Assembly: GCA_002179805.1 (NCBI GenBank)
Contig: NAVB01001227.1
Location: 1-19,175, forward strand
Source of the DNA: Acanthamoeba lenticulata
Taxonomy: Eukaryota; Discosea; Longamoebia; Acanthamoebidae
Length of the DNA stretch: 19,175 nucleotides
Direction: 5' to 3'
This document shows, piece after piece, positions 1 through 10,000 of this stretch. Position 1 is the stretch's first letter. Each line of letters begins with the position of its first letter. The position numbers and the translations under genes are program-made. The notes under the pieces are model-generated. The model was given only the letters and a program-made list of their open reading frames with translations. It had not been told where the DNA came from and searched no databases.

Positions 1-708
1 TCGTGGCTGAAGGAAGGGAGGCTCCCGAAATGGAACCGCCAGTCGGCGCAAATTGGAGGTGGAGGGACGATGGAGGCCCACCGAGGCCAACACCTGACGG
101 ATGGAAATTATAGCGCAAATCGTCGGGATACATCATGTGCGAAGGTTGCTGCTGGAGTTGGTGGATGCTGGGGACTTGCTGCTGCGGCTGAAGTTGAAGA
201 GGAAGACCAGGCAGCATCGCACTCGGGAACTGGAAGCCAGCAGGCGAAGATGAGGGTGACGACGACGGGTGCTCGAGGATGGACGACGTTCTGCCGGTCG
301 TGTAGCTACCCATGGGCGGAAGAGAAGGCATCATCATCTGCTGCTGTTGTTGCCGGTATTGCTGCTGCTGTTGGTGGGCGGCGGCGAGAGCGGCTTGTTG
401 CTGTTGCTGTTGCTGCTGCTGGTGCGCCATGGCGGCCGCCGAGGGCTGCTGCGGAGCTCGCCCGGCCACGACGTAGCCCGACCGGTTGGGCAGCGTCATG
501 ATGTCCGACGAGTTGGTGAGGATGGAGATGCCTTGTGGCTGGCGCGGAACCGACGATAGCGGCGGCGGGTAGGCGTAGGGCAGGTGTTGGCCCGCGACCT
601 CAGCGGCCGCGTAGGCGGAAGGCGTAAAGGAGCTAATCTTTGACTTAGAGAGTTGCCGCGGGGGAGGACGGAAGACCGAGCCTTTTCTCTTCTCGTTATG
701 AGAAGAGG
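1..708 (-). CDS. Q/S/P-rich low-complexity protein, 3' part (partial)
   Basis: The minus strand is open from about 708 down to the left edge, where the gene is cut off. Its product has a short basic start (KRKGSVFRPPPRQ), a proline/alanine-rich stretch, then glutamine runs (MAHQQQQQQQQQAAL at about 430, and QQQYRQQQQQMMM) and Ser/Pro/Gln-rich sequence. I recognise no folded domain. Polyglutamine tracts of this kind are common in protist transcriptional and RNA-binding regulators, but no function can be assigned. An in-frame TAA lies just upstream of 708. The reading therefore begins either at an AG acceptor at 709-710 (an upstream exon would lie further right) or at the first in-frame ATG at 497-499. 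The CAG tract is seen on the plus strand as CTG/TTG repeats between 345 and 430. Confidence 0.6.
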
Positions 709-2027
709 CTGCGCCTTAACGTTTTACGAGCTGAAGCGTCGTCGGCAGAAGAGGGAGTGCTTGTCTACAGAAGACGTGTCGTGGTTGACAGTTGAAATGA
801 AGGGCAACGGGGACAGGTAGAGAGAGAGGGGAGGCGTTGAAGAGGGAGGCTGAGCAGGAAGAGGACTCGCGCGAGTCAAGTCAGTCCGCACAACGGCTCA
901 AGGGTTGAGGTCTGGAGACGGCTCGGAGGCGTGAAGGACTGCAGACCAGGCTGCTCAGTTTCGCGAGGCTTAATGGCTTGAGAAAAAATGACAAACGACG
1001 GCAGGGCGAGAAAACGGGTGTTGTCAACGTCACATGTCAAATTAATTTGGCAGCGCGTGTCATTTGCACGAAACGTGACACCATTTCTACGGGTTGTCAA
1101 CTGATTCGCCGGCCTGACGGTTTCGAGTCCCGGCTTGACCCAAGCTTGAATTTCAAATCACGAAATTTCTTTGACCGCAGACGCTTGGACAGGCTGGATC
1201 TTGGCCTCGCTGCGCGTTCCAGTGGAGGTTGTCCATGGGGAGGATCGTGAAACTGCAACTTGCGAGTGGTGTGCTTGAAGTTGAGCAAGAGCTCCCTCGA
1301 ATGGGCCAATTAAGGGGGCACGCCGAGCTCAGGCGTTACATGCCCAACAGACGTAACGCCACACTTCGGTGCAACAGCGTGACAAGCTGGCCGGACCCGT
1401 TGAGTGTCGGGGCAGGTGGTGGGGCAATGATAAGGCTTGTCGTCCTCATTACCGGGAGCCGCCTCTGCCTCATCAATAATGGCGCAACTGCCGTAAGTCA
1501 GTCAGGAAGCGTGAGAATCAGTCAATCAACCCCGTCCATCAGCTGAGTGAAGAGGGGAAGGAAAGGAAACGACACGCAGGCAGAGGAGCAGTGAGTGTTG
1601 CCCTAGTGTTGAGTGGTGTGTAATCAGAATCAGACACAGCACTCACCCAAGCGGTCGTCTCACTGATGGCTAAAATGTTGGTCTCGCTCACGGCTCGCCG
1701 GAGTCTCTGCGGTTCTATGGGCTGCACACCTCCACTACACTGCTGCGTCTCTGTCTTTGAACCTTGGCGGTGGAGGGCTGCGCGCCTTGCACCCAACTCT
1801 CCATCTCTGGCTCCGGGCCTGCCAGCAGCCTCCTGCGGCTCCAGCGCCGCGAACCAGCGACTTCCCAATCACAGTGTAGCACAGTTGGCTAGTGTTGGTC
1901 AGTTCATTCCTGTTCTTGTTCTTAGCAGTTTAGTTCAACAAAACTATTCTCCAAGGGCACTTCTCCTTTGCCTGCGGCGGCCTCGTCGCCAAGCAGCACT
2001 CTCCGCTCACCGAGACTCGATGCGCCC
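709..2027. other. 1.3-kb region without a convincing gene
   Basis: Only short open frames occur here on both strands, and none shows a recognisable domain. The minus frame ending at 1539 (starting about 1868) is followed by a plausible GTGAGT donor near 1650, so it could be a 5' exon of the leftward Q-rich gene, but I could not join the two convincingly. The 980-1100 interval is rich in TGTCA/TGACA pentamers. The region most likely holds the promoter and 5' exon(s) of the Q-rich gene and the 3' flank of the membrane-protein gene at 2028-2615. Confidence 0.4.
989..1099. promoter_or_regulatory. Cluster of TGTCA/TGACA pentamers
   Basis: TGTCA or its complement TGACA occurs six times in about 110 bp, at 989-993, 1022-1026, 1035-1039, 1058-1062, 1076-1080 and 1095-1099. 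Two of them form an inverted pair (1058-1062 with 1076-1080, GTGTCA...TGACAC). The cluster lies 5' of the minus-strand Q-rich gene. TGACA is the core bound by TALE-type homeodomain factors in other eukaryotes. That this is a binding-site cluster here is inference only. Confidence 0.25.
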
Positions 2028-2615
2028 TCAAGCCCGGTGATAGCCCGCATGCTCGTCCTCCTCCTCGTAGTATTCGGGCGAGTCGGACGCGGGGATTTCA
2101 GAGTACTCGCGCCGGCGAGTGAAGCGCATGAAGAGTTTTACGCCGACGGCTACGATGGCCAGCACCACAACGGAGAGCACGACCACGGCCACGATCCACG
2201 CCAGGTCCATTTGGAAAGGCGGCGGTCCATCGTCGTCCTCTTCGTCGTCGTCGTCATCATCGTCATCGTCATGGTCGTGCTTGCTGGAAGGTGAGGGCGA
2301 GGGCGAAGAGGAAGAATTAAGAGCCAGAGGCGAGGGCGACGAAGAAGAATTTAGAGCCAGCGGTGAGGGCGAAGGCGAAGAGGCGTTGTTCACCAGCGCC
2401 GTCGGAGACGGTGTCAGTTGGGGAGATGAAGAGGGGGAGGGCGAGGGGGAGGGGGAGTCAAAAAAGGCGGAGGGGCTGGGTGAAGGCGAGGAGCTCGGCG
2501 AGACGTCTGCCTCTTGGTCTTGCCCCCGCACAGAGGCGATGGAGCAGAGAAGAAGCGCAAAAAAAGCGAAGCTGTAGAGGGAAAAAACAAAAGCGAAGGA
2601 CGGCCGTCGCGTCAT
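2028..2615 (-). CDS. Type I membrane protein with Ser/Pro-rich ectodomain
   Basis: This is a single-exon 195-aa reading frame. Residues 1-31 form a classic signal peptide (hydrophobic FALLLCSIASVRG followed by QDQ). Residues 34-110 are almost entirely SPSPS-type repeats with three N-glycosylation sequons (one NAS, two NSS). An Asp/Glu run (HDHDDDDDDDDDEEDDD) follows, then one transmembrane helix (about 137-163) with a basic RFTRRR stop-transfer. The roughly 30-residue cytosolic tail contains YSEI, a YxxPhi-type sorting signal, and several Tyr/Glu motifs. The layout suggests a heavily glycosylated cell-surface or endosomal protein with a stiff stalk. It has no recognisable ligand-binding domain and could equally be a short mucin/AGP-like coat protein. 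The gene ends in TGA at 2028-2030. It lies about 260 bp downstream of the next minus-strand gene. Confidence 0.75.
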   Translation of the reverse strand: MTRRPSFAFVFSLYSFAFFALLLCSIASVRGQDQEADVSPSSSPSPSPSAFFDSPSPSPSPSSSPQLTPSPTALVNNASSPSPSPLALNSSSSPSPLALNSSSSPSPSPSSKHDHDDDDDDDDDEEDDDGPPPFQMDLAWIVAVVVLSVVVLAIVAVGVKLFMRFTRRREYSEIPASDSPEYYEEEDEHAGYHRA

Positions 2616-2877
2616 TATGCTTTGGTCTACCGCTGAAAGCGGGGCCGGCAGGGGCAGAAAGGTCTTTAAAAAAACTTTGGTCCAACAAGGAAGCTAACGG
2701 CGCACGGTGCCGGACTGCACCGGATTGGCGTCCTGTGTGCGTGAAGCAACCAGACTGCGCTTCTGATAACCGAAACGAGAAGCGGAAGACAGAAAGAAAA
2801 AGAAAATAAGAGATCTGCGTCAAAAAGATAAGAGAGAAAACGCCGTTTTTATTTTTGTTTGTTTTGCGCAACGTCCC
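2616..2877. other. Intergenic spacer; promoter of membrane-protein gene
   Basis: This 262-bp gap holds the 5' flank of the minus-strand membrane-protein gene and the 3' end of the 75-aa gene to its right. Apart from a poly(A)-type hexamer at 2848-2853 I see no further gene. Confidence 0.45.
2848..2853 (-). terminator. AATAAA polyadenylation signal of the 75-aa gene
   Basis: The plus strand reads TTTATT, which is AATAAA on the minus strand, about 25 nt after the TGA stop at 2878-2880 and inside an A-rich stretch. The position and spacing fit a cleavage/polyadenylation signal. Confidence 0.45.
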
Positions 2878-3237
2878 TCAGGGGATCTTCTTCATCTGGT
2901 CGGGCTTGCCCTTGGCGTAAGCCAGGTAGCCTGCCCCACAAGTCACCAGTCAAAAACGTTGTGCCACAGCCGGGGCAGTGCAGTCGTGAAGGTACCATGA
3001 ATAACGGCAACGGCCGCACCGACGTAGGGCAGATATCGCACGTATTGGGGCCTGTAGCCCACCGCAGCCTGCCAAGCCCACCACTTTCATCAGCTGTGGC
3101 CTCGTTAAGATGGGAAACAAGCACTTGGTACGCACCAGGCCTGGAGCGACTACGGCCACGTGGATCCAGTTGACCAGCGAGCTGTTGTCGTGGCCGATGA
3201 TGTTGCGGGTTCGCTTGGTGCCCAGTTCAGTGCTCAT
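2878..3237 (-). CDS. 75-aa protein with two hydrophobic segments, three exons
   Basis: Three exons (3237-3136, 3068-2996, 2930-2878) join with GTGCGT and GTACCT donors and AG acceptors in perfect phase (0, then 1) to give 75 residues. The protein begins MSTELGTKRTRNIIGHDNSS. Its first hydrophobic stretch is at about 21-40 (LVNWIHVAVVAPGLAAVGY), a basic/aromatic turn (RPQYVRY) follows, and a second hydrophobic stretch is at about 47-63. The tail is polar and lysine-rich (AKGKPDQMKKIP). That shape fits a small two-pass membrane protein, for example of the mitochondrial inner membrane, but I do not recognise the family and claim no function. The three-way phase match and a downstream AATAAA make a real gene likely. 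Confidence 0.65.
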
Positions 3238-3695
3238 GTTTGTGTGGGTCAAAAAGGCTGCAAGTGTATTCTCTAGAGAGGGGCGAGCAACGGTGCGTGC
3301 TTGTGGAACGTTGGTGCTGAAGCGTAAGAGTGCCAGTCCCGGCCTGGGCGTTGGTTTAAAAAAGAGAGTGATCATCGCCCGCTGCCTGTCAATCCGTGTT
3401 TTCGACCTCTTCTCCTTTCGTTCTCCCACACATCACGCGGAACCACCGGCAGTGCTGTGTAGGTTTCTACGAACATCGTGTTGATGCCCAAGCAAGTGTA
3501 CGTTGTGTCATAAGCTGTGATCAACGTGCACCCCGGCTTCGCCTGGTTTCGCGCGAAGGAGACCCACCAACCTACGATCATCCACCCTGTAGGAGGACTC
3601 GTGCAACCAACCCTGCCTGCTTTGAAACCAACAAAGCCTTGTGTACAACGCAACTTGACGCAGGCACACGTGCACACAACCAAGCAGCCTGCTCG
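3238..3695. other. Intergenic spacer between 75-aa gene and peptidase gene
   Basis: These 458 bp hold only shadow frames. They contain the promoter of the minus-strand 75-aa gene and the 3' UTR of the upstream M28 peptidase. I see no clear TATA element, repeat or RNA gene. Confidence 0.4.
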
Positions 3696-5740
3696 TCAGC
3701 TCGCCTGGAGGTCGTTGGGAATGTCGGCCGCGACGTAGGCCAGCACGGCAAAGGCGGCGACCGAGTTGCGAACGCCGTCGTAGTCAAGCACCGTGATGGT
3801 GTCCTGCACACAAAAAAAACTGTTTAGCGCTCTCCTCGAGCCCTTTGGCAAAGTCATGCATGCATGCGCACGTACGGCCTCCGAATGATGATACCGGAAG
3901 TACAAGTCCTGGTACCCCGCGGTCTCGAGTGAGCCTCCTGTCGACCCCCCCCCCCAAACGGAAACACACGTGAATATGGGAGCCGCCGGTCGCTGGGCAC
4001 AGCACTAGTACCGGGGACGCCGGCATCGACCAGCGGACCGTTGTCGGTGTCTGCGCCCTGGCCAGGGGAGATGTTGTCGGCGCCGATTGGGGCCAACAAA
4101 ACTGCAAACGAACGAACGCACGATCGTGAGATGACCTGTCGAAGTAAGCGCGCAGGGGAAACAGCACACTCGCGCATGATGAACATCGCACCCGAGATAT
4201 TGCGAACGATCTCCAGGGCCGCTGGTGTGCCTGAGAAGCCAAAGCCAGTTGGACGGAACTGCACGCGGCCAAGTTAGTGTCCTTGGCCATGCCCGCCGCC
4301 GCCGAGATGGTAGGAGAGGACAAAGAGGCACGCACGTTGCCGGTGTCAGACTCGACAGCGATCTGGTGGTACTTGAGCTCGTCCATGTGCTTCTCCTTGT
4401 AGACGATGGCGCCCCTCGCCCCGAGCTCCTCGTTGACCCAACCGATGACGCGGATGGTGCGGCGCGGGCGCGGAAGCAGCTTGCCCTGAACCAGCGTGTT
4501 GATGAGCCGCACGGCCTCCCACGCGGAGAAGAAGCCCGCGCCGTCGTCCATGGCGCCCTGGCCGACGTCCCACGAGTCCGTGTGGCCGCCGATGAGGACC
4601 ACGCCGCGCGGGTCGGTGGCGCCCACGACCTCGGCCAGGACGTTGCGGGACGTGACCGGCGCGCCGGTCTGGGCCGACATGAAGAGCCGCACGCGGACGC
4701 GCTGGCCGCGCCGCTGCATGCGCGCAAACATCTCGCTGTCCTCGACGGTGATGGCCGCCGTGGGCACGCGGGGCACCTTGCCAGAGTAGTGCATGCCTCC
4801 GGTGTGCGGCGTGTAGAGTGAGTAGGGCGTGATGGACCGCACCAGGGCCGCCACGCCGCCCACCTGATAAAATGATATTTATACAATTATTTTTTTAAAT
4901 AAGAGAAAATAAATTAATAAAATATCAAATTAGAGATGATGGCAAAAAGAAGGGAAGGCGTACGGCAGCTGCAGCGTCAGCGCCGCCCAAGCGGTAGGCC
5001 ACGGTCTCGCCATAGGTGACGAAGGGCGCATTGAATACGATGATCTTTCCTCGGGCCTTGCTCGCGTTGGCCGTCAACTCGGCGAAGGAGCTCACCTGCC
5101 GAAGCAGAAGGCCCGGGTCAGTCCATCAGCTGCCGCCTCTCTGCCCCATGTGAGGAGGTCGCCTGGTCCATACGACAAAGAGATCGGCGGTGATTCCGTC
5201 GGGGCCCGTCCCGATGCTGTTGCCGAGGCCGAGGAGGGCGCGCTTCTGTCGGCGCGGCTCCAGCATTTCGAGGCTCTCTTCGCCACGCTGCCAGTTGGTG
5301 ATGCCGTCCACGCTCTCCGCCCCCACATTCTCCAGTCCCTCCTGCTTCATCGTCTGGGCGTCATCGTCGTTAGTGTCAACCGTCGAGAACAGTAGCGAGA
5401 GGACTATTGGCACCACGTACGGCGAGCACCCAGTCGAGGGCAAGCTCCAGGTTCGGTGTGCCGCTGGAGTGGGTGGCGTACTGTCAACCTCTCGCAAAAG
5501 CAAGCAAAAGTTGAACACGAAGGAGTGTAGATACCAATAGCGAGGACCAAAGGTGTCGCACATGTACTCCAGCTTGGAGAAGTTAGTGGAGAGGTGGGCC
5601 ATCTTAGTGAGGAGCTCGCTGGCCGCTTTGTATTTCTCGTAGATAGGCCTATCCATTTCGGACGGCAAGCTCGCCCCCACTTCGCACACGAGCAAGAGGC
5701 AGAAGAGGCCAAACATCAAGCTCGCCACAATCCTTTCCAT
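3696..5740 (-). CDS. CPQ: M28 metallopeptidase, carboxypeptidase Q type (secreted/lysosomal)
   Basis: Nine exons give 468 aa (human CPQ has about 472): 5740-5535, 5463-5430, 5353-5174, 5095-4964, 4863-4336, 4258-4192, 4101-4012, 3937-3876 and 3803-3696. All junction phases agree. The start MERIVASLMFGLFCLLLVC is a signal peptide. Family landmarks run in order: NWQRGEES, GLGNSIGT with GITAD, SLYTPHTG, and then the active site. The co-catalytic zinc site is complete: His278 (GGHTDSWD), Asp290 (GAMDDGAG), the catalytic pair Glu329-Glu330 (VNEELG), Asp357 (VESDTG) and a C-terminal His-His (YHHSEAD, about 429-430). The family hydrolyses dipeptides with unsubstituted termini in secretory or lysosomal compartments. 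A role in digesting phagocytosed protein is inference. The AT-rich intron at 4864-4963 stands out from its GC-rich surroundings. The gene is transcribed divergently from the Vma12-like gene. Confidence 0.93.
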
Positions 5741-5861
5741 GACGCCAGCACACTACCGCAAGCAATGGTCGACTTAATAATTAAAAAATTGCTTGCCGTC
5801 TTGCAATTTGAAGAATTTGAAAAGACAAAAGAAAAAGGCGGCGAAAGATACACACAGAGCG
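5741..5861. promoter_or_regulatory. Divergent promoter, CPQ / Vma12-like gene
   Basis: Only 121 bp separate the two divergent ATG codons. An AT-rich core (AATAATTAAAAAATT, about 5776-5790) sits near the middle. Both transcripts must initiate here, so this is a compact bidirectional promoter. Both products belong to the acidic-compartment system, a hydrolase and a V-ATPase assembly factor, so co-regulation is possible, though that is inference. Confidence 0.55.
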
Positions 5862-6929
5862 ATGATGGAAGGAGCTTCTACAGATGCTGCCTCTCAGCCC
5901 GCCTCCACGTCCACGAGCACAGCCACCATGACAGCGCCGTCGGATCAGTTGCGTTTTGTGGTGACGCCCCGGATTCGCAAAGCAATCGAGCAGACCATCA
6001 CACATTTCGACGCACACCCCTCCGCGGGTGGGGCGCCAAAAGAGACGAGAGAGGCACTGCGAAATCTACACAAGGACAAGAACGCTAGTGAAGTGCCGCT
6101 AGCTCTCTTGCGGCAGCTCTCGCAGATGCTCGTCCACGTCAAGACCAAAGGAGACAATGGCGCCGCAGAGGTGGAGCACGCCTACCTACATGAGCTGCTG
6201 CAGGGCAGCCAGCCCGTCGTTTCCCGCCCGCCACCTCCTCCAAAGAAGGTGGCCTTCCTCTCAGTCTTTGGTCACGGCACGCCGCGGTTGTGTTTACCTC
6301 CCTTTCTTCATTGCACCAGACACCCGAACAGGAGGCGCTCTTCATGAAGATACAGGCACAGGTCGAAAACAGGCGATATGCTGAGTACAACGTCTCCCTC
6401 TCGCTTGCCTTGAGTCCCCTTCCACCGCCGCTCAGTAGCTGGAGCTCATCATCGTGACGCCAGGATGGTGAAGAACGTTCGGGCGACCGACGAAGCCAAA
6501 CAGGGCAAGAAGCGGAAGAACGAGTTCCGTGAGGCCATGAATCAGGCATCCTTGGGCATCGACATGATCGTCATGATCGTGGTGGGCTTCGTGGCCGGCT
6601 ACTTTGTCTTTAGCAACTGGGGCACGGTACGTCGTCATAATGATGATCGTCTTCTCTTCGCACATCGGGATTGACATGAAGTAACCGTCATCTTGCTCTC
6701 TCGTCTGCTCGCGCAGGTGCCGGGCGTGGTCGGAGGCACCCTTCTGTCGGTGGCAATCATGCTGGTCGAGATGGTGCTCATCGTGATACGCGGCTCGCGT
6801 ATCGAAGCGCAGGAGGCCGAGAAAGAGCGCACGCAGTTCCTTCCCGGAAAGAAGAAGAAGGGACAGCCGCAGATTAGCACCACCTCCTTCTCCGTTGACA
6901 CCATCACCGACGCCAAGAAGCGCACGTGA
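5862..6929 (+). CDS. TMEM199: V-ATPase assembly factor, Vma12/TMEM199 family
   Basis: Four exons (5862-6248, 6320-6384, 6464-6626, 6717-6929) give 275 aa. The start is the first of two adjacent ATGs at 5862. A Ser/Thr-rich cytosolic N-terminus with a proline run (RPPPPPKK) leads to the family signature TPEQEALFMKIQAQ and YAEMVKNV. A basic linker and two transmembrane helices follow (about 183-200 and 209-229), with a lysine-rich C-terminal tail. In yeast and animals this protein resides in the ER and helps assemble the membrane sector of the V-ATPase. The last four residues, KKRT, form a KKxx dilysine ER-retrieval signal, which fits. The second junction was placed at GCTGA|GTACAA...CCAG|GATGG because only that choice restores phase and the YxxMVKNV motif. 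It is longer than yeast Vma12 (about 215 aa), mainly at the N-terminus. Confidence 0.82.
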
Positions 6930-7013
6930 TGCGTAAAAGCTGTGCATAAGAACTTTTTCCTTCTTCTACTTCAACTTCATCTTCTTCTATGGCGCTTGTC
7001 TTGCAGCATGAAT
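6930..7013. other. Convergent 3' ends
   Basis: The Vma12-like gene (plus) and the FIST gene (minus) end tail to tail only 84 bp apart. The transcripts must terminate within, or overlap across, this gap. Confidence 0.5.
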
Positions 7014-7018
7014 TTATT
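7013..7018 (-). terminator. AATAAA overlapping the FIST gene stop codon
   Basis: TTTATT on the plus strand is AATAAA on the minus strand, and its TAA is the stop codon itself (GAC AAA TAA A). If it is used, the 3' UTR is only some 10-30 nt. That would keep the mRNA short of the convergent neighbour. Confidence 0.35.
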
Positions 7019-10000
7019 TGTCTTTACGTTGATAGCTTCGTGGGGGCATGAGCACGGCAATCGAGTTGATGTAGCCGTGGAGCAACGTGTTACGTTCCTC
7101 CTCCTCCTTGTTGTTGTTGGTGTTGTTGTTGGGGGTGTGGCCGCCTTCGGGGTTGGTGGTCGTAAAGAACTCGCCCTTGCAGAACATGCCCCCGAAGGTG
7201 ACCTGCGGCCCGAAGCGTTCCATCACGAGGCTCGCGTCGGTCGCCGTGTCCTCGTCCTGCTGCTGGTGCTGCTGCTCTGCTGGTGTTGTCGCGGCTTCTG
7301 TTGGCGTGGGCCGCGGCTCCACGTCCTCTTCAAAGAACTCTTCGAAGCGCGCCTTGGCGGCCGCATCGCAGCTCTCAGGGCTCTTGCGCTGTCGCTCGTC
7401 ACGGCTGTAGGTCACGATGTCGTCGGCGCTGCCGCGCTGGTCCTGCTGCGCGGTGGCAGCTGTTGCTGTGGATATGGCGTCGCTGCTGGTGTCTGCTCGG
7501 TCGGCGCTCTCCACCACCTCAGCCGGGATGAAATTGCTGCTGCCGCTGCTGTCACTGCTGTGGTCATGTTCGCTCTCAGCGCTATGTACCTCGGCCACCA
7601 GCTGGTCAGCGACGAAATCGAGCGGCGTGCGGCCCGTCAAGGGAAACACGCCCTCGTTCGCCAGCTCTGTTGTCGCCGCCGTCATCGTCACCACCGGTGC
7701 CCATCAGTCCTGCTGAGCACCGTCACAAGAACCAAGAGGGAGAGGTCGGGTCCTACCGATCTGCTCAGCCGAGTTCTTGGCGTAGAGGCTGCGGCCGATG
7801 CTCGCGAAGCCCAGCATGCCCACCTCGCTCGTGCCGGCCCCTGCGTGGGCCCGGAGCGGTGAGCCATGGGTGGCGGGAGCCAAAGGGGGAGAGGGTGTGC
7901 TACCCTCGAGGGCCAGCGGGCAGAAGGGCACGGGCGGCGCGGCGGTCGAGGCCAGCGCGGCGCCGGCCGGACGCGGCGGCAGGCGGAGCCGCTCCAACTG
8001 CGCACGGAGGTCGGCCAGGCCCTTGCTCCGGTCCTTCAGGCAAAACTGGAGGTACCGCCCGCGCGGCACGTTCTCGTACAGGGCCAAGTACCCGCCTGGC
8101 CCCCGGTTGTGTTGAGCAGGAAGGAGCCAGAGAGAGGGTCCGCTCGGACGGGGCGAGTACCAGCAATGGCCGAGTTTACGTCACTGGAAATGGCACTGTC
8201 GGCGTCTCCGCTGCTGCTTTCGTCTGTGACACCCAACTCGATCTCTTTGACGTTGCGGGCCACACACGACGAAGGCGAGAGGGGCCGGGGCCGGGACTCG
8301 CCTGCCGCCGGGGCGCGCGGGTCGACGCCCACTAGGAACTGGCCCGCCATGAACCGCGCTTGGTCTATACCTCCCATGGGATGGCCGAGTCTCGGTGAGC
8401 GTGCCGTGCTGTTAGAGGGCTCTTGAGGGGAGGACCGTGGGCCACGCACCGAGAGGCGAAAGGCCGCTGGTGAGTTCCCGCACGACGTCTTTCACGCTTC
8501 GGTCTTCGAGCGAGTAGACGACCGACGAGAGGTCCTCCAAGTCGTCCTCGTCCAGGTCATCGTCATCGTCGTCATCATCGTCGTCGTCATCGTACTGATC
8601 CTCATCTTCTTCCTCATTGTCGGGGTCGATCTCGGAGCTGAGGTACTCCTGGAACTCCTTCTCGCTGTAGGGCGTCACCTCTGACACCCGATAGGGTCTG
8701 CAAAAAAATAAGGAAAATAAAAATAAATTAAAAAGTAATTGATAAATGCAAATGCAAAAGAAATAGAAAAAAAAAGGAATTGTTACCGGCCGATGGGACG
8801 GAAGGCTTCGCTCTTGATCTGCTCGAGGCGAAACTTGCCGTGGAGGAGAAGACCCACGGCCCCGTTGGCAAAGGCGCGGTCGTTCATGAAGAGCCGTACG
8901 TTGCGCGCCGAGGCCAGGCCGCCGAACTTGGGGCACGCCGGGAAAGCAAAGTCGAGCCGCTGGAGCAGCTCGTCCTCGCGAAAGTCAAAGCCGTCGGTGA
9001 TGACAAACAGCGCCGACGAGAGCTCATCGTCGTCATCTGCGCTCGCGGGTTGGCCGTTCTCGCCGAGTCGTCGCTCGATGCTCGTCCTGCGCTTGGGCAG
9101 CGTGTGCGAGACCCAGTCGAACCCTGTGTGCGGCCCAGCCCGGGGCCGTCATCAGCGCGGGCCCGACGCGAGTTGAGGCCCACGAGAGGGTTGAACGTAC
9201 CGGGAGGGAAAGAAGGCAGCGACGGGGTGCGGACGTGGAACGGGTAGACCTCGACGTCGGGCATGGTCGCCGCCACGATGCTCAGCGCCTGCTCAGGGAC
9301 GGAGGGACGGCCAAGCGTCAAGGCCAAGCTAAGCCACAAGGGCGACGATGGGAGAGGACAGGATGGGCGCAGGAAGGGGCAAAACGGGGAGGCACCTGTT
9401 TGTTGGTGATCTCCTGGCCCTGGGTCATGGGGCCTCCCGCGCCAAACACGCCGAACGCGGAGCTGCCGAACAGCGCGTGGGGCTTGAGCGCGTTTCTGAC
9501 GAGGGCGGGGACGCGGCGCAGCTTCTCGTCGCTTTGGTGTGACGAGAAGACGAAGCACACGTCCGGCTGCACGCACCCGTGGTGCACCATGGTGCAGGTC
9601 AGCGCACCAACCGGGAAACGAACAGCAAACATCGCAGAAGATGAAGGTGTTGTGGCACCTTGACGCCACCGAACTTGGGCTTGATGTTCTGCACGCACTC
9701 GTCCACGGCCGCTTTGATGTCGCGCTTGGTGGAGACCCACCCGGTGAACTTCCACTCCTTCCTGGCGGGCGCCTCCTCCACGCGTTCAGCAGCCGCACTT
9801 GAGGCAGATTCCGTTGTGGGCTCCGCGTCGGCCGCCTTCGCCTGCGCGGTGCTGACGATCGGCACCTTTCGTGCCGTCGATTTCCGTCCATAGCCCGCTT
9901 GCGCCAAGTGTTGCAGGCGTGGCTGGCAACACACGACGGAAGATGAAGGAGCGCTAATGTAAATCAGCGGCACCAGCGGCCAGCGGCAGCGGAGGGACTG

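Noticed and set aside
1100..1140. tRNA-like T-arm (TTTCGAGTCCCGGC)
   Set aside because: The T-stem does not pair properly around a 7-nt loop, and no acceptor, D or anticodon arm fits upstream on either strand.
1539..1868. 109-codon minus-strand frame
   Set aside because: No recognisable motif. The donor near its middle is suggestive, but no acceptor joins it convincingly to the Q-rich exon, so it was only mentioned as a possible 5' exon.
2119..2577. Plus-strand Glu/Gly/Ser-rich frame
   Set aside because: It is the antisense image of the SPSPS and poly-Asp coding repeats of the membrane protein.
4005..4886. A 293-codon minus-strand open frame rich in Arg/Ser/Ala
   Set aside because: It overlaps the carboxypeptidase Q exons in another frame. 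The CPQ frame carries all catalytic motifs, so this is a GC-driven shadow.
6942..7862. A 306-codon plus-strand open frame
   Set aside because: It is antisense to the last exons of the FIST gene. Its Leu/Val-rich runs are the complement of Gln/Asn/Glu-coding repeats, and no family motif is seen.
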